Part shown: in pieces, positions 8,172 to 16,663 of the stretch
Layout of the letters: each line of letters starts with the position of its first letter
Numbering within the stretch: position 1 is the stretch's first letter
Assembly: GCF_012221945.1 (NCBI RefSeq)
Contig: NZ_CP032549.1
Coordinates: 3,162,001-3,226,000, forward strand
DNA from: Glutamicibacter mishrai
GTDB lineage: Bacteria; Actinomycetota; Actinomycetes; Actinomycetales; Micrococcaceae
Reading direction: 5' to 3'
Length of the DNA: 64,000 bases
Notes under the pieces: generated by a model
The model's database searches: none
What the model was told of the DNA's origin: nothing
Seen by the model: only the letters and a program-made list of their open reading frames with translations
Made by a program: the position numbers and the translations under genes

Positions 8172-9116
8172 CTAGCGACCAGCGATAAACCGCTTGGTCA
8201 CCGAAATGTCCCTCTCGCCGAGCCCCGCTTCGATGACCTCATCGATGGCCTGGCGCAACTGGGGGAGCAAGACGGTATTGGTTCCGGTGGACTCCGCGAT
8301 CTCGTTGGCCCCTGCCAAGTCCTTGCGCATGTACTTGATGGCTCCGGAAGGTGAATCATCCCCGCTGACCAATCGATCTTGGCGGCTTTCAAGCAGCCGC
8401 GAGGCGGCGTAACCGTGCCCCAGCAGGTTCCACATTTCCTGGAGGTCCAGCCCGGATCGTTCGGCAAGTACCGATGCCTCGCCCAGCGCGAAGATCGTTG
8501 CACTGACGACCAGCTGGTTGCAGGCTTTGGCTACCTGTCCGGCTCCTAGCTCTCCGAGGCGAACCGGGGTGCCGCAGGGCGCCAGTGCTGTGGCGGCTCG
8601 TTCGCAGAGTTCACCTGAACCACCGAGCATGATCGACAGTGATCCTTGCTTGGCGCCGTCCTCGCCGCCGGAAACCGGAGCGTCGACTACGGCGATGCGC
8701 TCGCCGAAACGTGCAGCGAGGTCATCGGCCAGCTGGCGCACCCCGGGTGCCGAGCAGGTAGAGCCGATCATCAGCAGAAGCGGGGCGGCATCAGAGGATC
8801 GCTGGTCCAGTCCGGCTAGTAGCCCGTCTTCGGATTCCAGGCATTCGATGATCTGCGGAAGATCTGGAAGCATCAGCAGGATTTCGTCGCAAGCCGCTGC
8901 CAGCTGGGTTGCAGTGGCGGCCCACTGGATTCGTGATGCGCCGCTGCCTTCAGGCAATTGGGCGCGGAGGTCTTGCAGCACGTCGTTTTCGGGGCGGCTT
9001 GAGGTTACGGTGACAACGCCGTGATGCTGTGCGAGCAGCCGCGCCATCGGGCGGCCCATGGCTCCGAGTCCGATGACTCCAACGTTGGGCGTGTGGTTCG
9101 GGGCTGGTACATTCAT
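8172..9116 (-). CDS. NAD(P)-dependent beta-hydroxyacid dehydrogenase (HIBADH/tartronate semialdehyde reductase family)
   Basis: The product of about 314 residues has the Rossmann motif GVIGLGAMGRPMA at the N-terminus, the substrate loop DAPVSGGEDGAKQGSLSIMLGG, and the catalytic-lysine motif GAGQVAKACNQLVV, all diagnostic of 3-hydroxyisobutyrate dehydrogenase-type enzymes that interconvert beta-hydroxyacids and semialdehydes. A longer frame opens at 9158, but the ATG at 9116 is preferred because AAGGA lies 8 bases upstream and the Rossmann fold starts right after it. It is divergent from the D-2-hydroxyacid dehydrogenase, with a repeated element between them. A glycerate, glyoxylate or short hydroxyacid substrate is likely; which one is not known. 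Confidence 0.88.
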   Translation of the reverse strand: MNVPAPNHTPNVGVIGLGAMGRPMARLLAQHHGVVTVTSSRPENDVLQDLRAQLPEGSGASRIQWAATATQLAAACDEILLMLPDLPQIIECLESEDGLLAGLDQRSSDAAPLLLMIGSTCSAPGVRQLADDLAARFGERIAVVDAPVSGGEDGAKQGSLSIMLGGSGELCERAATALAPCGTPVRLGELGAGQVAKACNQLVVSATIFALGEASVLAERSGLDLQEMWNLLGHGYAASRLLESRQDRLVSGDDSPSGAIKYMRKDLAGANEIAESTGTNTVLLPQLRQAIDEVIEAGLGERDISVTKRFIAGR

Positions 9117-9161
9117 CAGCAATTCCTTTGTTGTGAGGCGGCTGAGCCGAAAAATCAATGG

Positions 9162-9213
9162 TCAATATAGCGAACACTGTTCAATATAGCGAACACTGTT
9201 CAATATACTGTCC
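9162..9213. repeat. Tandem 19-bp direct repeat, probable operator of the IclR regulator
   Basis: TCAATATAGCGAACACTGT occurs twice head to tail (9162-9180 and 9181-9199), followed by a partial third copy beginning TCAATATACTG (9200-9213). The junctions create two perfect palindromes GAACACTGTTC (9172-9182 and 9191-9201), 19 bp apart. The block lies between the divergent HIBADH-like and D-2-hydroxyacid dehydrogenase genes, and related half-sites precede the MHS transporter. Control by the adjacent IclR protein is inferred. Confidence 0.75.
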
Positions 9214-9253
9214 ATAACGGTATGCTGTCATCAGACGGAAGGAATACAGAGCA

Positions 9254-10315
9254 ATGACGCCTAATACAGAACGCCTGCGCGTGGGAATCGCCGTAGATGT
9301 CCCCGCAGCAGATCTTGAACTAATGCAGGAACTCGAACCTCGCCTGGACTTTGTCTATGAACCAGGACTCTACCGGCCACAGCGCTGGCAAGGAGACTGG
9401 GAAGGGGATCCCCAGTTCACCCGCACTGCGGAACAAGCTAAGCGTTATGACGAAATCGTCACCTCCTCGCAAGCGCTTTTCGGCATCCCGGACGTCAACC
9501 CGCAGCTGCTGAAGAAAACCGTCGAGCAGAACCAGGACCTTATCTGGGTTCACACCACCGCCGCTGGCGGCGGCGCGCAGGTGAAAGCTGCAGGCCTGAG
9601 CTCCGAAGAGCTGGATCGAGTCACCTTCACTACCAGTGCTGGCGTGCACGGATCCACCTTGGCGGAGTTCGCGCTCTTTGGCGTGCTTGCCGGAGCGAAG
9701 AATCTTCGCAAGCTGGAGGCCGACCAGGCGAACAAGTACTGGCCTTCCGAGCGCTGGGGCATGCGCCACCTGGATGAGATGACCATCCTGGTGGTCGGCT
9801 TGGGCGGAATCGGCACCGCGGTGGCCGAACGCTTCAAAGCCTGCGGCTCGACCGTCTGGGGAACGTCGCGCAGCAGCAAGCCGGTAGAAGGTGTGGATCG
9901 CCTCATTGATCCGGCCAAGATCGCCGAAGTTGCCGGCGAGGTTGATGCCATCGTGGCTACGCTCCCGGGGACCAAGAGCACCGAAGGCTTGCTCGGCTCT
10001 GATGTGTTCGAAGCGGTCAAGGATGGAACCATCTTCGTGAACGTGGGACGCGGAACCGTGGTTGATGAGTCGGCACTGATTCCTGCTCTGGAGGCTGGCC
10101 GCATTGGCTTCGCCGCGCTGGATGTCGTGGCCCAGGAACCCCTGGATCCCAACAGCGTGTTGTGGGAACACCCGAACGTTCTGATTAGCCCGCATACCGC
10201 TGCGCTCAGCACCCAGGAAACCACTCGCATCGCTCGGCTCTTCGCCTACAACGCAACGCGAATATTGGATGGCCAGGCTGTGCGGAACAAGGTCGACACC
10301 GTAGAGTTTTACTAA
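9254..10315 (+). CDS. D-2-hydroxyacid dehydrogenase (NAD-binding)
   Basis: This 353-residue cytosolic enzyme belongs to the D-isomer-specific 2-hydroxyacid dehydrogenases, which reduce 2-keto acids with NAD(P)H or run in reverse. The cofactor motif VVGLGGIGTAVAERF is near residue 180, the catalytic Arg in NVGRGTVVDE near 262, Glu in AQEPLDP near 295 and His in ISPHTAAL near 315. The N-terminal catalytic segment of about 175 residues is longer than average and carries an ITTAAGG-like loop (VHTTAAGGGAQV near 100). The stop overlaps the iclR start (TAATG), so enzyme and regulator are cotranscribed. A good ribosome site (GGAAGG) lies upstream. Confidence 0.9.
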   Translation: MTPNTERLRVGIAVDVPAADLELMQELEPRLDFVYEPGLYRPQRWQGDWEGDPQFTRTAEQAKRYDEIVTSSQALFGIPDVNPQLLKKTVEQNQDLIWVHTTAAGGGAQVKAAGLSSEELDRVTFTTSAGVHGSTLAEFALFGVLAGAKNLRKLEADQANKYWPSERWGMRHLDEMTILVVGLGGIGTAVAERFKACGSTVWGTSRSSKPVEGVDRLIDPAKIAEVAGEVDAIVATLPGTKSTEGLLGSDVFEAVKDGTIFVNVGRGTVVDESALIPALEAGRIGFAALDVVAQEPLDPNSVLWEHPNVLISPHTAALSTQETTRIARLFAYNATRILDGQAVRNKVDTVEFY

Positions 10316-11133
10316 TGACAAGCGTGAATGAGGCTGTAGAAGAATCAGGCGAACGTCCAAGCCGGGATCCTGCTCCCGCGGTAACCCGTGCCTTGGCAAT
10401 CCTTGGCCTGCTTGCGGAAGCCGAAGGGCGTTCGCTGTCCCTGAGCGAGCTGGCGCGCACCTTGGGCATCGCCAAATCCTCGTGCGCAAATCTGTGCCAA
10501 GCGCTGGAAGATGGCGAGATGATTCGCCGCACCAGTGAGGGGTTCGGGCTGGGCCGCCGAAACGCTGAACTTGGGGGAGCATACTCCGTGCAGTTCAACC
10601 AGGTGCGTGAATTCTTCGGGCTCATTTCCTCATCGCCGACACTGCGTGGAGAGCTGGTGCAGATCGCCATGCTTGATGGCGCGGAGGCACTCTACTTGGC
10701 CCGGCATGAAGGCCGCATGCCCTACCGCTTTGGCGCACCCCTGGGCTCGCGACTTCCCGCGGTCATGAGTGCTGCAGGCAACGCCCTGTTGCTTTCGCTC
10801 GATGAAGAGCAGCTGGCGCAGATTATTGGGAAAGAACTGCCTCGGCGCAGCAGCGTCGATGGCCATGAGCTCACTGGTGAGGAACTGCGCGAAAGACTGG
10901 CGCTTGCTCACGAGCGCGGCTTCGCTCTAGATGATGGCCGGTCGACCAGCGGAGTAATGGGCGTGGCCGTGCCTCTGTCTGCTTGGTCGCCTGGTGATCC
11001 TCCGTTGGCCCTTGGGACGGCGTTGCCGATGGATCAGGCTGACCCGCTGCGAATTGCCGCGGTGGGCACGGCGCTGCGAGAAGTTGCCGCCCGGCTGGAA
11101 AACCCGTGGAGGCAACGAGCCGCACGTGGTTAA
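10315..11133 (+). CDS. IclR-family transcriptional regulator
   Basis: The 272-residue protein has an N-terminal winged helix-turn-helix (about residues 20-80: AVTRALAILGLLAEAEGRSLSLSELARTLGIAKSSCANLCQALEDGEMI in outline) and a C-terminal effector domain of GAF-like fold with LVQIAMLDGAEALYLARHEG and LPAVMSAAGNALL, both typical of IclR proteins. It overlaps the dehydrogenase stop by one base and is followed by a strong terminator. Its neighbours predict control of hydroxyacid uptake and oxidation, with the 19-bp repeats upstream of the divergent genes and the related element before the transporter as likely sites. The effector is unknown. Confidence 0.92.
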   Translation: MTSVNEAVEESGERPSRDPAPAVTRALAILGLLAEAEGRSLSLSELARTLGIAKSSCANLCQALEDGEMIRRTSEGFGLGRRNAELGGAYSVQFNQVREFFGLISSSPTLRGELVQIAMLDGAEALYLARHEGRMPYRFGAPLGSRLPAVMSAAGNALLLSLDEEQLAQIIGKELPRRSSVDGHELTGEELRERLALAHERGFALDDGRSTSGVMGVAVPLSAWSPGDPPLALGTALPMDQADPLRIAAVGTALREVAARLENPWRQRAARG

Positions 11134-11166
11134 ACGCTATCTGATAACCGTATAGTTTTGCGATAA

Positions 11167-11206
11167 CTCGCCCCATTCTTCCTCTTCGAAGGAAGGGTGG
11201 GGCGAG
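11167..11206 (+). terminator. Terminator after the iclR-type gene
   Basis: A hairpin with outer arms CTCGCCCCA/TGGGGCGAG and inner arms CTTCCT/AGGAAG is followed by CTTTTG. It separates the regulator from the downstream MHS transporter, which therefore needs its own promoter. Confidence 0.75.
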
Positions 11207-11244
11207 CTTTTGTCATGGGGTGGAAATCCTCGGAAAAATAATGC

Positions 11245-11276
11245 GTTCACTATGTTGTACGCTGTTCGATATGCTG
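11245..11276. promoter_or_regulatory. Second candidate IclR-type operator, before the transporter
   Basis: GTTCACTATGTTG (11245-11257) matches the reverse complement of part of the 19-bp repeats (GTTCGCTATATTG) at 11 of 13 bases, and CTGTTCGATATGCTG (11262-11276) matches 9196-9210 at 13 of 15. The agreement suggests one regulator controls both promoters. Confidence 0.55.
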
Positions 11277-11329
11277 GTATCTTCGATGCAGGTAGAAGTG
11301 ATGTGCTTCACTCGTCAAAGGAGACCACC

Positions 11330-12808
11330 ATGAATTCATCGCCAGCAGGAGCCCAAAGCTCCGGCGGTTCGGCGCTCGACGCCGACTACGCAAAGAACCT
11401 GCAGCGCGCCACCTTGGCATCAAGCATCGGCAGTGCCCTCGAATACTTCGACTTCGCGCTGTACGGTCTCGCTACGGCGTTGATCTTCAACGTGCTCTTC
11501 TTCCCGCAAGGGGATCCAGCCATGGCCACGGTGGCAGCATTCGCCACCTTTGGCGTGGGCTTTGTGGCTCGTCCCTTTGGCGGAATGTTCTTCGGCATGC
11601 TGGGCGACAAGCTGGGTCGAAAGATCGTCCTGATCATCACCATCATGCTGATGGGTGGCGCTTCCACCTTGATCGGCGTGCTGCCGACCTACCAGATGGC
11701 TGGCATCTGGTCGCCAATCCTCCTGGTGCTGTTGCGATTGCTACAGGGCTTCGGCGCAGGCGCAGAACAGGCCGGCGCAACCGTCCTGATGGCCGAGTAC
11801 TCGCCGACCGCACGTCGTGGTTTCTTCTCGGCGCTGCCATTTGTCGGAATTCAGGCCGGAACTCTGCTAGCCGCGGTAGTCTTCTCGCTGCTGACCATGT
11901 TGCCTGAGGAAGCACTGATGTCATGGGGCTGGCGCGTGCCCTTCCTGGCATCCTTCCTGCTGATCATCTTGGCGGTTCTGATCCGCGCGAAGTTGGAAGA
12001 GACCCCGACCTTCGTGGAGATGGAAAAACGTGAACAGGTTTCCGAGCACCCGATGCGCGAACTGTTCCGCAATGGCTTCCCGGGCGTGCTGGTGGGTATT
12101 GGACTGCGCATGGCTGAAAACGGCGGCTCCTACATGTTCCAGGGCCTGGCACTGAGCTTCTTTGTCACTGTAGTCGGTCCGGAAGCCGACAAGGGTCTGC
12201 TGACCTGGGGTGTGACCATCGGCTCGCTGATCGGCGTATTCTCGGTGCCGTTCGCCGGAGCACTCTCGGACCGCTTTGGCCGCCGAATCGTCTACCGTGC
12301 AGGCGCCATCTTCATGCTCGTGTACTCGCTGCCAGCGTGGTGGGCACTGACCCTGGGCAGCCACGCAGTGGCCATCGCGGTCATCGCGATCGGCATTGGC
12401 TTTGGTGTTGCCACCATGCTTGGCCCACAGTGCGCCATGCTTCCTGAGCTCTTCGGCAGCCGTCACCGTTACCTTGGTGTAGCCATGGCACGCGAAATCT
12501 CCGCCGTGCTCGCAGGCGGTCTCGCCGGCGTCCTGGGTGCCTACCTGATTGCAATCACCGATGGCAGCTGGCTGGTGCTGGGCCTGTACATGGCAGTGCT
12601 TTCCGCCATCACCGTGGGCTCGACCTTCCTGGTACCTGAGACCCTGCGTCGTGACCTGACCCGTACTGACGATGCGGTGAAGATTTCCTCGGTAGAGGCA
12701 GGCGACGATGTCTGGCTCAAGGGGAGCCAAGGCATAGGAGCTTCGGCGGTCTCCGCCCGCACCTCATTCACGGTGGACCGCGATACGGTGACCGCTGACG
12801 AGCGGTAA
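11330..12808 (+). CDS. MHS-family (MFS) metabolite:proton symporter
   Basis: The 492-residue integral membrane protein has about 12 hydrophobic helices and the MFS signature between helices 2 and 3 (GMLGDKLGRKIVL) plus its echo SDRFGRRIVY between helices 8 and 9. SSIGSALEYFDFALYG near residue 30 and RLLQGFGAGAEQAGATVLMAEY near 130-150 are characteristic of the metabolite:H+ symporter (MHS) subfamily that imports small carboxylates and osmolytes. A longer frame opens at 11210, but the ATG at 11330 is chosen because AAAGGAG lies just upstream and the conserved family N-terminus begins after it. It probably imports the hydroxyacid handled by the neighbouring dehydrogenases. Confidence 0.92.
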   Translation: MNSSPAGAQSSGGSALDADYAKNLQRATLASSIGSALEYFDFALYGLATALIFNVLFFPQGDPAMATVAAFATFGVGFVARPFGGMFFGMLGDKLGRKIVLIITIMLMGGASTLIGVLPTYQMAGIWSPILLVLLRLLQGFGAGAEQAGATVLMAEYSPTARRGFFSALPFVGIQAGTLLAAVVFSLLTMLPEEALMSWGWRVPFLASFLLIILAVLIRAKLEETPTFVEMEKREQVSEHPMRELFRNGFPGVLVGIGLRMAENGGSYMFQGLALSFFVTVVGPEADKGLLTWGVTIGSLIGVFSVPFAGALSDRFGRRIVYRAGAIFMLVYSLPAWWALTLGSHAVAIAVIAIGIGFGVATMLGPQCAMLPELFGSRHRYLGVAMAREISAVLAGGLAGVLGAYLIAITDGSWLVLGLYMAVLSAITVGSTFLVPETLRRDLTRTDDAVKISSVEAGDDVWLKGSQGIGASAVSARTSFTVDRDTVTADER

Positions 12809-12841
12809 TCACGGTTGCGAAGAACCATGAAAGATCACGCC

Positions 12842-12882
12842 GGATTCTCCGGGCAACATTGTTGCTCGGAGAATCCTGTTTT
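12842..12882 (+). terminator. Terminator after the MHS transporter
   Basis: GGATTCTCCGGGCAAC and GTTGCTCGGAGAATCC form a long stem with few mismatches, followed by TGTTTT. Confidence 0.85.
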
Positions 12883-13233
12883 AAGAAGGTTTCCACCGGG
12901 CATTCCTGCCAGAGGTGTCTGAGGCAACGACTCATCTTGTGAACACTGGCAGCGTGTGTTGGGTGCGCAAATCTTGATCTGGTTCAGCGTATGTCGCGGA
13001 ATTCTGGCTACTTTAAAGTAGCAAGCGGAAAGTATTCCTCCTCACTAAGTTGAGACTTCAGCGCTGATTTGGCCAGATTTAGATGCGCGGACGTGCGAGA
13101 TATGGCAAAGTAACTACGGGAACGTATGCCTAAATGGGGCTCGGGACCGGCGCAGTCTCGCGGCTGAAGCCAAAAATGAAATCAACTCGCATCGCTCGCT
13201 CGGGGAACACCGCAAACACAAGGAACGTGGAAA
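12883..13233. other. Long upstream region of a wall peptidase, with a perfect 16-bp palindrome
   Basis: No gene is visible in these 351 bases. GCTACTTTAAAGTAGC (13007-13022) is a perfect 16-bp palindrome about 210 bases before the next start. The length would allow a structured 5' leader; I could not match it to a riboswitch class by eye. Confidence 0.45.
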
Positions 13234-14670
13234 GTGGCTACCCCGATTCACGAAAAGAAGGACCTGATGAGGATTCCTGGACGCACCGCCGCAGTAGCGC
13301 TGGCACTAACCATGACCATCGGCACGGGTGCTCAAGCCACGGTGGCAACCGCCGCCAATGCTGACGTTCCCAAGTCATTGCCTTCAAACAAGCTCAACGT
13401 GGTCGCTGCGAAAGCCACCACCAAGCGCACTACTGCGAACCTGCGCCTGCGTGCCAAAGCGACGACCGCCTCAGCAACCTTGGCAGTCATTCCCAAGGGC
13501 ACCGAGCTCACTGTGCTGGCGACCAGCGGCAAGTGGAGCAAGGTCAAATACGCCGGCAAGACCGGCTGGTCCTCCAACTCGTACTTGGACACCGTCGCTT
13601 CGGCACCGAAGACCGATAGCGGCACCGCTCGCTACACCACCGCGAATCTTAACCTGCGCGCCGGAGCCGGAACCGGCTACCGTTCCTTGGGCATCATTCC
13701 CCAGGGCGAACGCGTTACCGTCCTGCAAACCTCGAATGGTTGGGCCAAGGTCCGCTCTTCGAAGGGCACCGGATGGTCCAGTCTGAGCTACCTCAAATCT
13801 GCACCGAGTTCCTCAAACCCCCAGAAGCCTAAGCCGGAATCGTCGAGCACCACCGGGTACACGACGGCCAACCTGAACCTTCGTACCGGGGCTGGTATCT
13901 CGTATCGTTCTGTGGGAGTGATCCCTGCGGGCGAAAAGATCAAGATCTATCGCTACTCGGGAAACTGGGCCCAGGTCTCCTCGTCCAAGGGAACCGGATG
14001 GGTCAGCAAGTCCTACGTGGGCAAGGCGCCTGCTTCGCAGTCTCCGAAGCCGGAACAGACCCCGTCCAAGGTCGCCTACGCGACCGCTGGCGTGAACCTG
14101 CGTTCCGGAGCTGGCACCAGCTACCGCGTCCTCGGCGTTGTCCAGGCAGGGGAGAAGGTCACCGTTCGCTCGGCCTCGAACGGCTGGTCCAAGGTCTCCA
14201 CCAAGATCGGCAGTGGCTACATCAGCTCGAAGTACCTCACTACTTCTGAGCTGAGCACGGTCCGCAGCGATACGCAGCTGGTCATGAATACGGTGCGTCG
14301 CCTCTTCAGTGGCGACTACACCTCGCTCTACACCATCCGCCCTGGCTCGGTTGGCCACAGCTCCGGACGCGCGGTGGACGTGATGATGGCAAACTACAAG
14401 AGCGCCTCTGGCATCAAGGCTGGAGATCGCATTGCCCAGTTCCTTTTGGACAATCGTGCCCAGCTGGGGATCAGCTACCTGATTTGGCAGGATAAGATCT
14501 GGCTGTCTGCCTCCAAGGGCTGGGAGCCTTACTCTACCTCTGGCAAGTACGGCACTCAGTTCACCAACAACTGGACCGACACCACCAAGCACATGGACCA
14601 CATCCACGTGGAAACCCATGGCAGTTCGGCCACCGGTGGCGCATTGAACTACCGGGCGCTGAACGGCTAG
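13234..14670 (+). CDS. Secreted SH3b-repeat protein with a C-terminal metallopeptidase-like domain
   Basis: The product has a signal peptide (hydrophobic AVALALTMTIGTGAQATVATAANA) and four bacterial SH3 repeats of about 55 residues, each with a TTANLNLR-GAGT-YR--G-IP-GE core and a W(S/V)S-SYL end (roughly residues 65-120, 130-185, 205-260, 280-335), linked by Pro/Ser/Lys spacers. The C-terminal 130 residues hold HSSGRAVDVMM and HMDHIHVETHG, an H-x6-D and HxxHxH arrangement of the Zn peptidase-like ARB_07466/VldE-type domain near the M15 group. It likely binds and trims peptidoglycan. Start choice: GTG at 13234 has AAGGA 9 bases upstream; ATG at 13267 (GAAGGA, 4 bases away) is a credible alternative. 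Confidence 0.85.
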   Translation: MATPIHEKKDLMRIPGRTAAVALALTMTIGTGAQATVATAANADVPKSLPSNKLNVVAAKATTKRTTANLRLRAKATTASATLAVIPKGTELTVLATSGKWSKVKYAGKTGWSSNSYLDTVASAPKTDSGTARYTTANLNLRAGAGTGYRSLGIIPQGERVTVLQTSNGWAKVRSSKGTGWSSLSYLKSAPSSSNPQKPKPESSSTTGYTTANLNLRTGAGISYRSVGVIPAGEKIKIYRYSGNWAQVSSSKGTGWVSKSYVGKAPASQSPKPEQTPSKVAYATAGVNLRSGAGTSYRVLGVVQAGEKVTVRSASNGWSKVSTKIGSGYISSKYLTTSELSTVRSDTQLVMNTVRRLFSGDYTSLYTIRPGSVGHSSGRAVDVMMANYKSASGIKAGDRIAQFLLDNRAQLGISYLIWQDKIWLSASKGWEPYSTSGKYGTQFTNNWTDTTKHMDHIHVETHGSSATGGALNYRALNG

Positions 14671-14717
14671 CCCACTAGTGCCCGAAAGCCGCGGCTAGAA
14701 GAGAGTTTGCGGGCAGA

Positions 14718-14765
14718 ACACGACAGCGCCCCCTCAACATTCAAGTTGAGGGGGCGCTGTCGTGT
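14718..14765. terminator. Bidirectional terminator shared by two convergent wall-enzyme genes
   Basis: A 20-bp perfect stem (ACACGACAGCGCCCCCTCAA and its complement) encloses CATTCAAG. It lies between the stop of the SH3b/metallopeptidase gene and the stop of the convergent VanY-like gene and can serve both strands. Confidence 0.88.
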
Positions 14766-14777
14766 CCTGCAAGTTTT

Positions 14778-16208
14778 CTAGCGTAGGTACTTGCCTGAGA
14801 CCCAGCCGGTCTTCGAGGAGTACTTGACCTCGTACCAACCCGACTTCTTCGAGCCGGTCAAAGTCACCTTTTTGCCCTTGGGGATGGTGAGGACCACACG
14901 GTGGTTGGTTCCTGCACCGCTGCGCATATTCAGATTAGCGACAGTCTTTTTAGTAGAAGACTTAGGGCTGGACTTCTGCTTCTGGCTATTGGACTTTGGC
15001 GCGGAATTCGAGAAGTTGTTCAGGTACTGGCCGGATACCCAGCCCGACTTGCCCGAGTACTTCACTGGATACCAACCGGACTTCTTTGAGCCGGTGATCG
15101 TTACCTGCTTGCCACGTGGAATCGTCAAGACCACTCGATGGCCCGTGCCCACGCCAGCGCGCATGTTGAGATTCGCGGTGGTCTTAGCAGACTTGGCTTG
15201 AGTGCTCTTGGACTTGTTGTCCTTGGATGATTCCTTCTTCTTTGGTGTAGAAGGCATCGAAACATTGCTCAAGTACTTGCCAGAAACCCAACCGGTCTTG
15301 GAGCTGTAGCGAACTTCGTACCAACCGGACTTCTTGGAACCGGTGAGCTGAACGCTCTTGCCGCGTGGGATGGTCAACAGGACACGATTGTTCGTTCCGG
15401 CACCCGAGCGCATATTCAAGTTGGCGGTGGTCTTCGCGGTGCCCTTGGATTTCTTGGTCGAAGTATCCTTGGACTTGCTACCTGCGACGCCGTAGTAGGC
15501 TTCAAGCGTCTTGGCGCCTGAGTTCTTGTAGCTCTTGGCCAGCGAAGTGCCCAAGTAGCGGAAGTGCCATGGCTCGTAGGAGTAACCGGTCACCGACTCC
15601 TGGCCCTTAGGGTAACGGAGAATGAAGCCATACTTGTGTGCGTTCTTGGCCACCCACTTGCCTACGGGCGTGTTGGCGAAGCAGGCTTGGAGGCCACACT
15701 CGCTATTTCGATTGCCAACATCGATGGCCAACCCGGTTTGGTGTTCGCTGGTACCTGGCACCGCCGAGATCTTGGACGCGTAGCTCTGCCCGTAAATCCG
15801 GGTGTAGTAGTTGTACAGCTCGGCTTGGCGAGCATAGGAGCGGTAACCGCTGACGGCTCGAATGTGGACGCCATCCTTGGCCGCTGCCTTGACCATTTTG
15901 GAGTAGGCCGTCGCCGCCGAGGACTTCAGTCGGACATTGGTGCCTTTAACTGCCACGGTTTTGGGAGCGTACTTTTTGGGGCTCAGTGGGTACTTCTTGT
16001 TGACGAAGACATCTGTCTTGCTCGGATTGCGCTGAATCTTCTTCGCGGCAATCTGCACTGCAGAATCCACCGACACCGTCTGCGCAATCTCGGTCGTTGA
16101 AGTCGCCGTTGGTGCCGCATTGGCAGGGGCCAGCGGCAATAAGGTCGCCATGAGCGCTGCCGAGATTGTTGCAGCGAGTGGGACTTTCAGGGCACGCGGC
16201 TGTTTCAT
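14778..16208 (-). CDS. D-alanyl-D-alanine carboxypeptidase (VanY/M15B) with three SH3b repeats
   Basis: This 476-residue exported enzyme should remove the terminal D-Ala from peptidoglycan stem peptides. After a signal peptide (LAATISAALMATLLPLAPANA) comes an M15B domain: SGYRSYARQAELYN, SEHQTGLAIDVG (Zn ligands His and Asp) and the C-terminal EPWHFRYLG (general base Glu and Zn ligand His). Three SH3b repeats follow, each with TTANLNMR-G-GT-HR--LTIP-GK and GWVSG-YL, separated by Lys/Ser linkers. A frame opens at 16274, but the ATG at 16208 has GGAG five bases upstream and leads straight into the signal peptide. It is convergent with another SH3b-repeat peptidase and shares its terminator. Confidence 0.93.
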   Translation of the reverse strand: MKQPRALKVPLAATISAALMATLLPLAPANAAPTATSTTEIAQTVSVDSAVQIAAKKIQRNPSKTDVFVNKKYPLSPKKYAPKTVAVKGTNVRLKSSAATAYSKMVKAAAKDGVHIRAVSGYRSYARQAELYNYYTRIYGQSYASKISAVPGTSEHQTGLAIDVGNRNSECGLQACFANTPVGKWVAKNAHKYGFILRYPKGQESVTGYSYEPWHFRYLGTSLAKSYKNSGAKTLEAYYGVAGSKSKDTSTKKSKGTAKTTANLNMRSGAGTNNRVLLTIPRGKSVQLTGSKKSGWYEVRYSSKTGWVSGKYLSNVSMPSTPKKKESSKDNKSKSTQAKSAKTTANLNMRAGVGTGHRVVLTIPRGKQVTITGSKKSGWYPVKYSGKSGWVSGQYLNNFSNSAPKSNSQKQKSSPKSSTKKTVANLNMRSGAGTNHRVVLTIPKGKKVTLTGSKKSGWYEVKYSSKTGWVSGKYLR

Positions 16209-16663
16209 TGGTTCTCCATTGCAAGTGATGAGCGATGCGACCCTAATTTCATCACTATTCATCACGTGATTCAAGGTTTCTGCAATCGGTTGATGATGAA
16301 TGGACTAACCATGATGCTCAATGGCGTAGACCATGCACACCATGCATCAGGTGCCAACGCTCCGTCGTGCAAAGTGGCCTGAAGCGATGGGCATTTCCAA
16401 GAAGCGCATCCCACTTGAAGGAATATGAATTGACGGGAGCTTCTGTGCGACATTGTCCACGAGTAAGCGCCCAAGCCTCCTGGTCTGAGGGGAGCGGAAC
16501 AATGGGTTTCAAGGACGGAAAATGAAGGGAAAATGAATTATTGACCGGCGGCCGTAACCTACGGACTTCCCGATCATTCTTAGTGGCACAAGGGCACGTT
16601 GGGGATTGATCAAAACGTCGGCAGAATTTTCCTTGATCCGCGAGGTTTGGTAGGTTTGCGATC
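16209..16663. other. Divergent intergenic region without a visible gene
   Basis: These 455 bases separate the VanY-like gene (minus) from the GNAT gene (plus). TCATCACTATTCATCACGTGAT near 16249-16270 contains repeated TCATCAC/GTGATGA words just upstream of the VanY-like start, which could be a regulator site. No reading frame here looks coding. Confidence 0.4.

Noticed and set aside
9320..10582. Long minus-strand frame opposite the D-2-hydroxyacid dehydrogenase
   Set aside because: Antisense shadow of a gene with a complete set of catalytic motifs.
12883..13233. c-di-AMP (ydaO-type) riboswitch upstream of the SH3b peptidase
   Set aside because: The conserved core sequences I would expect could not be found by eye; the idea needs a covariance search.
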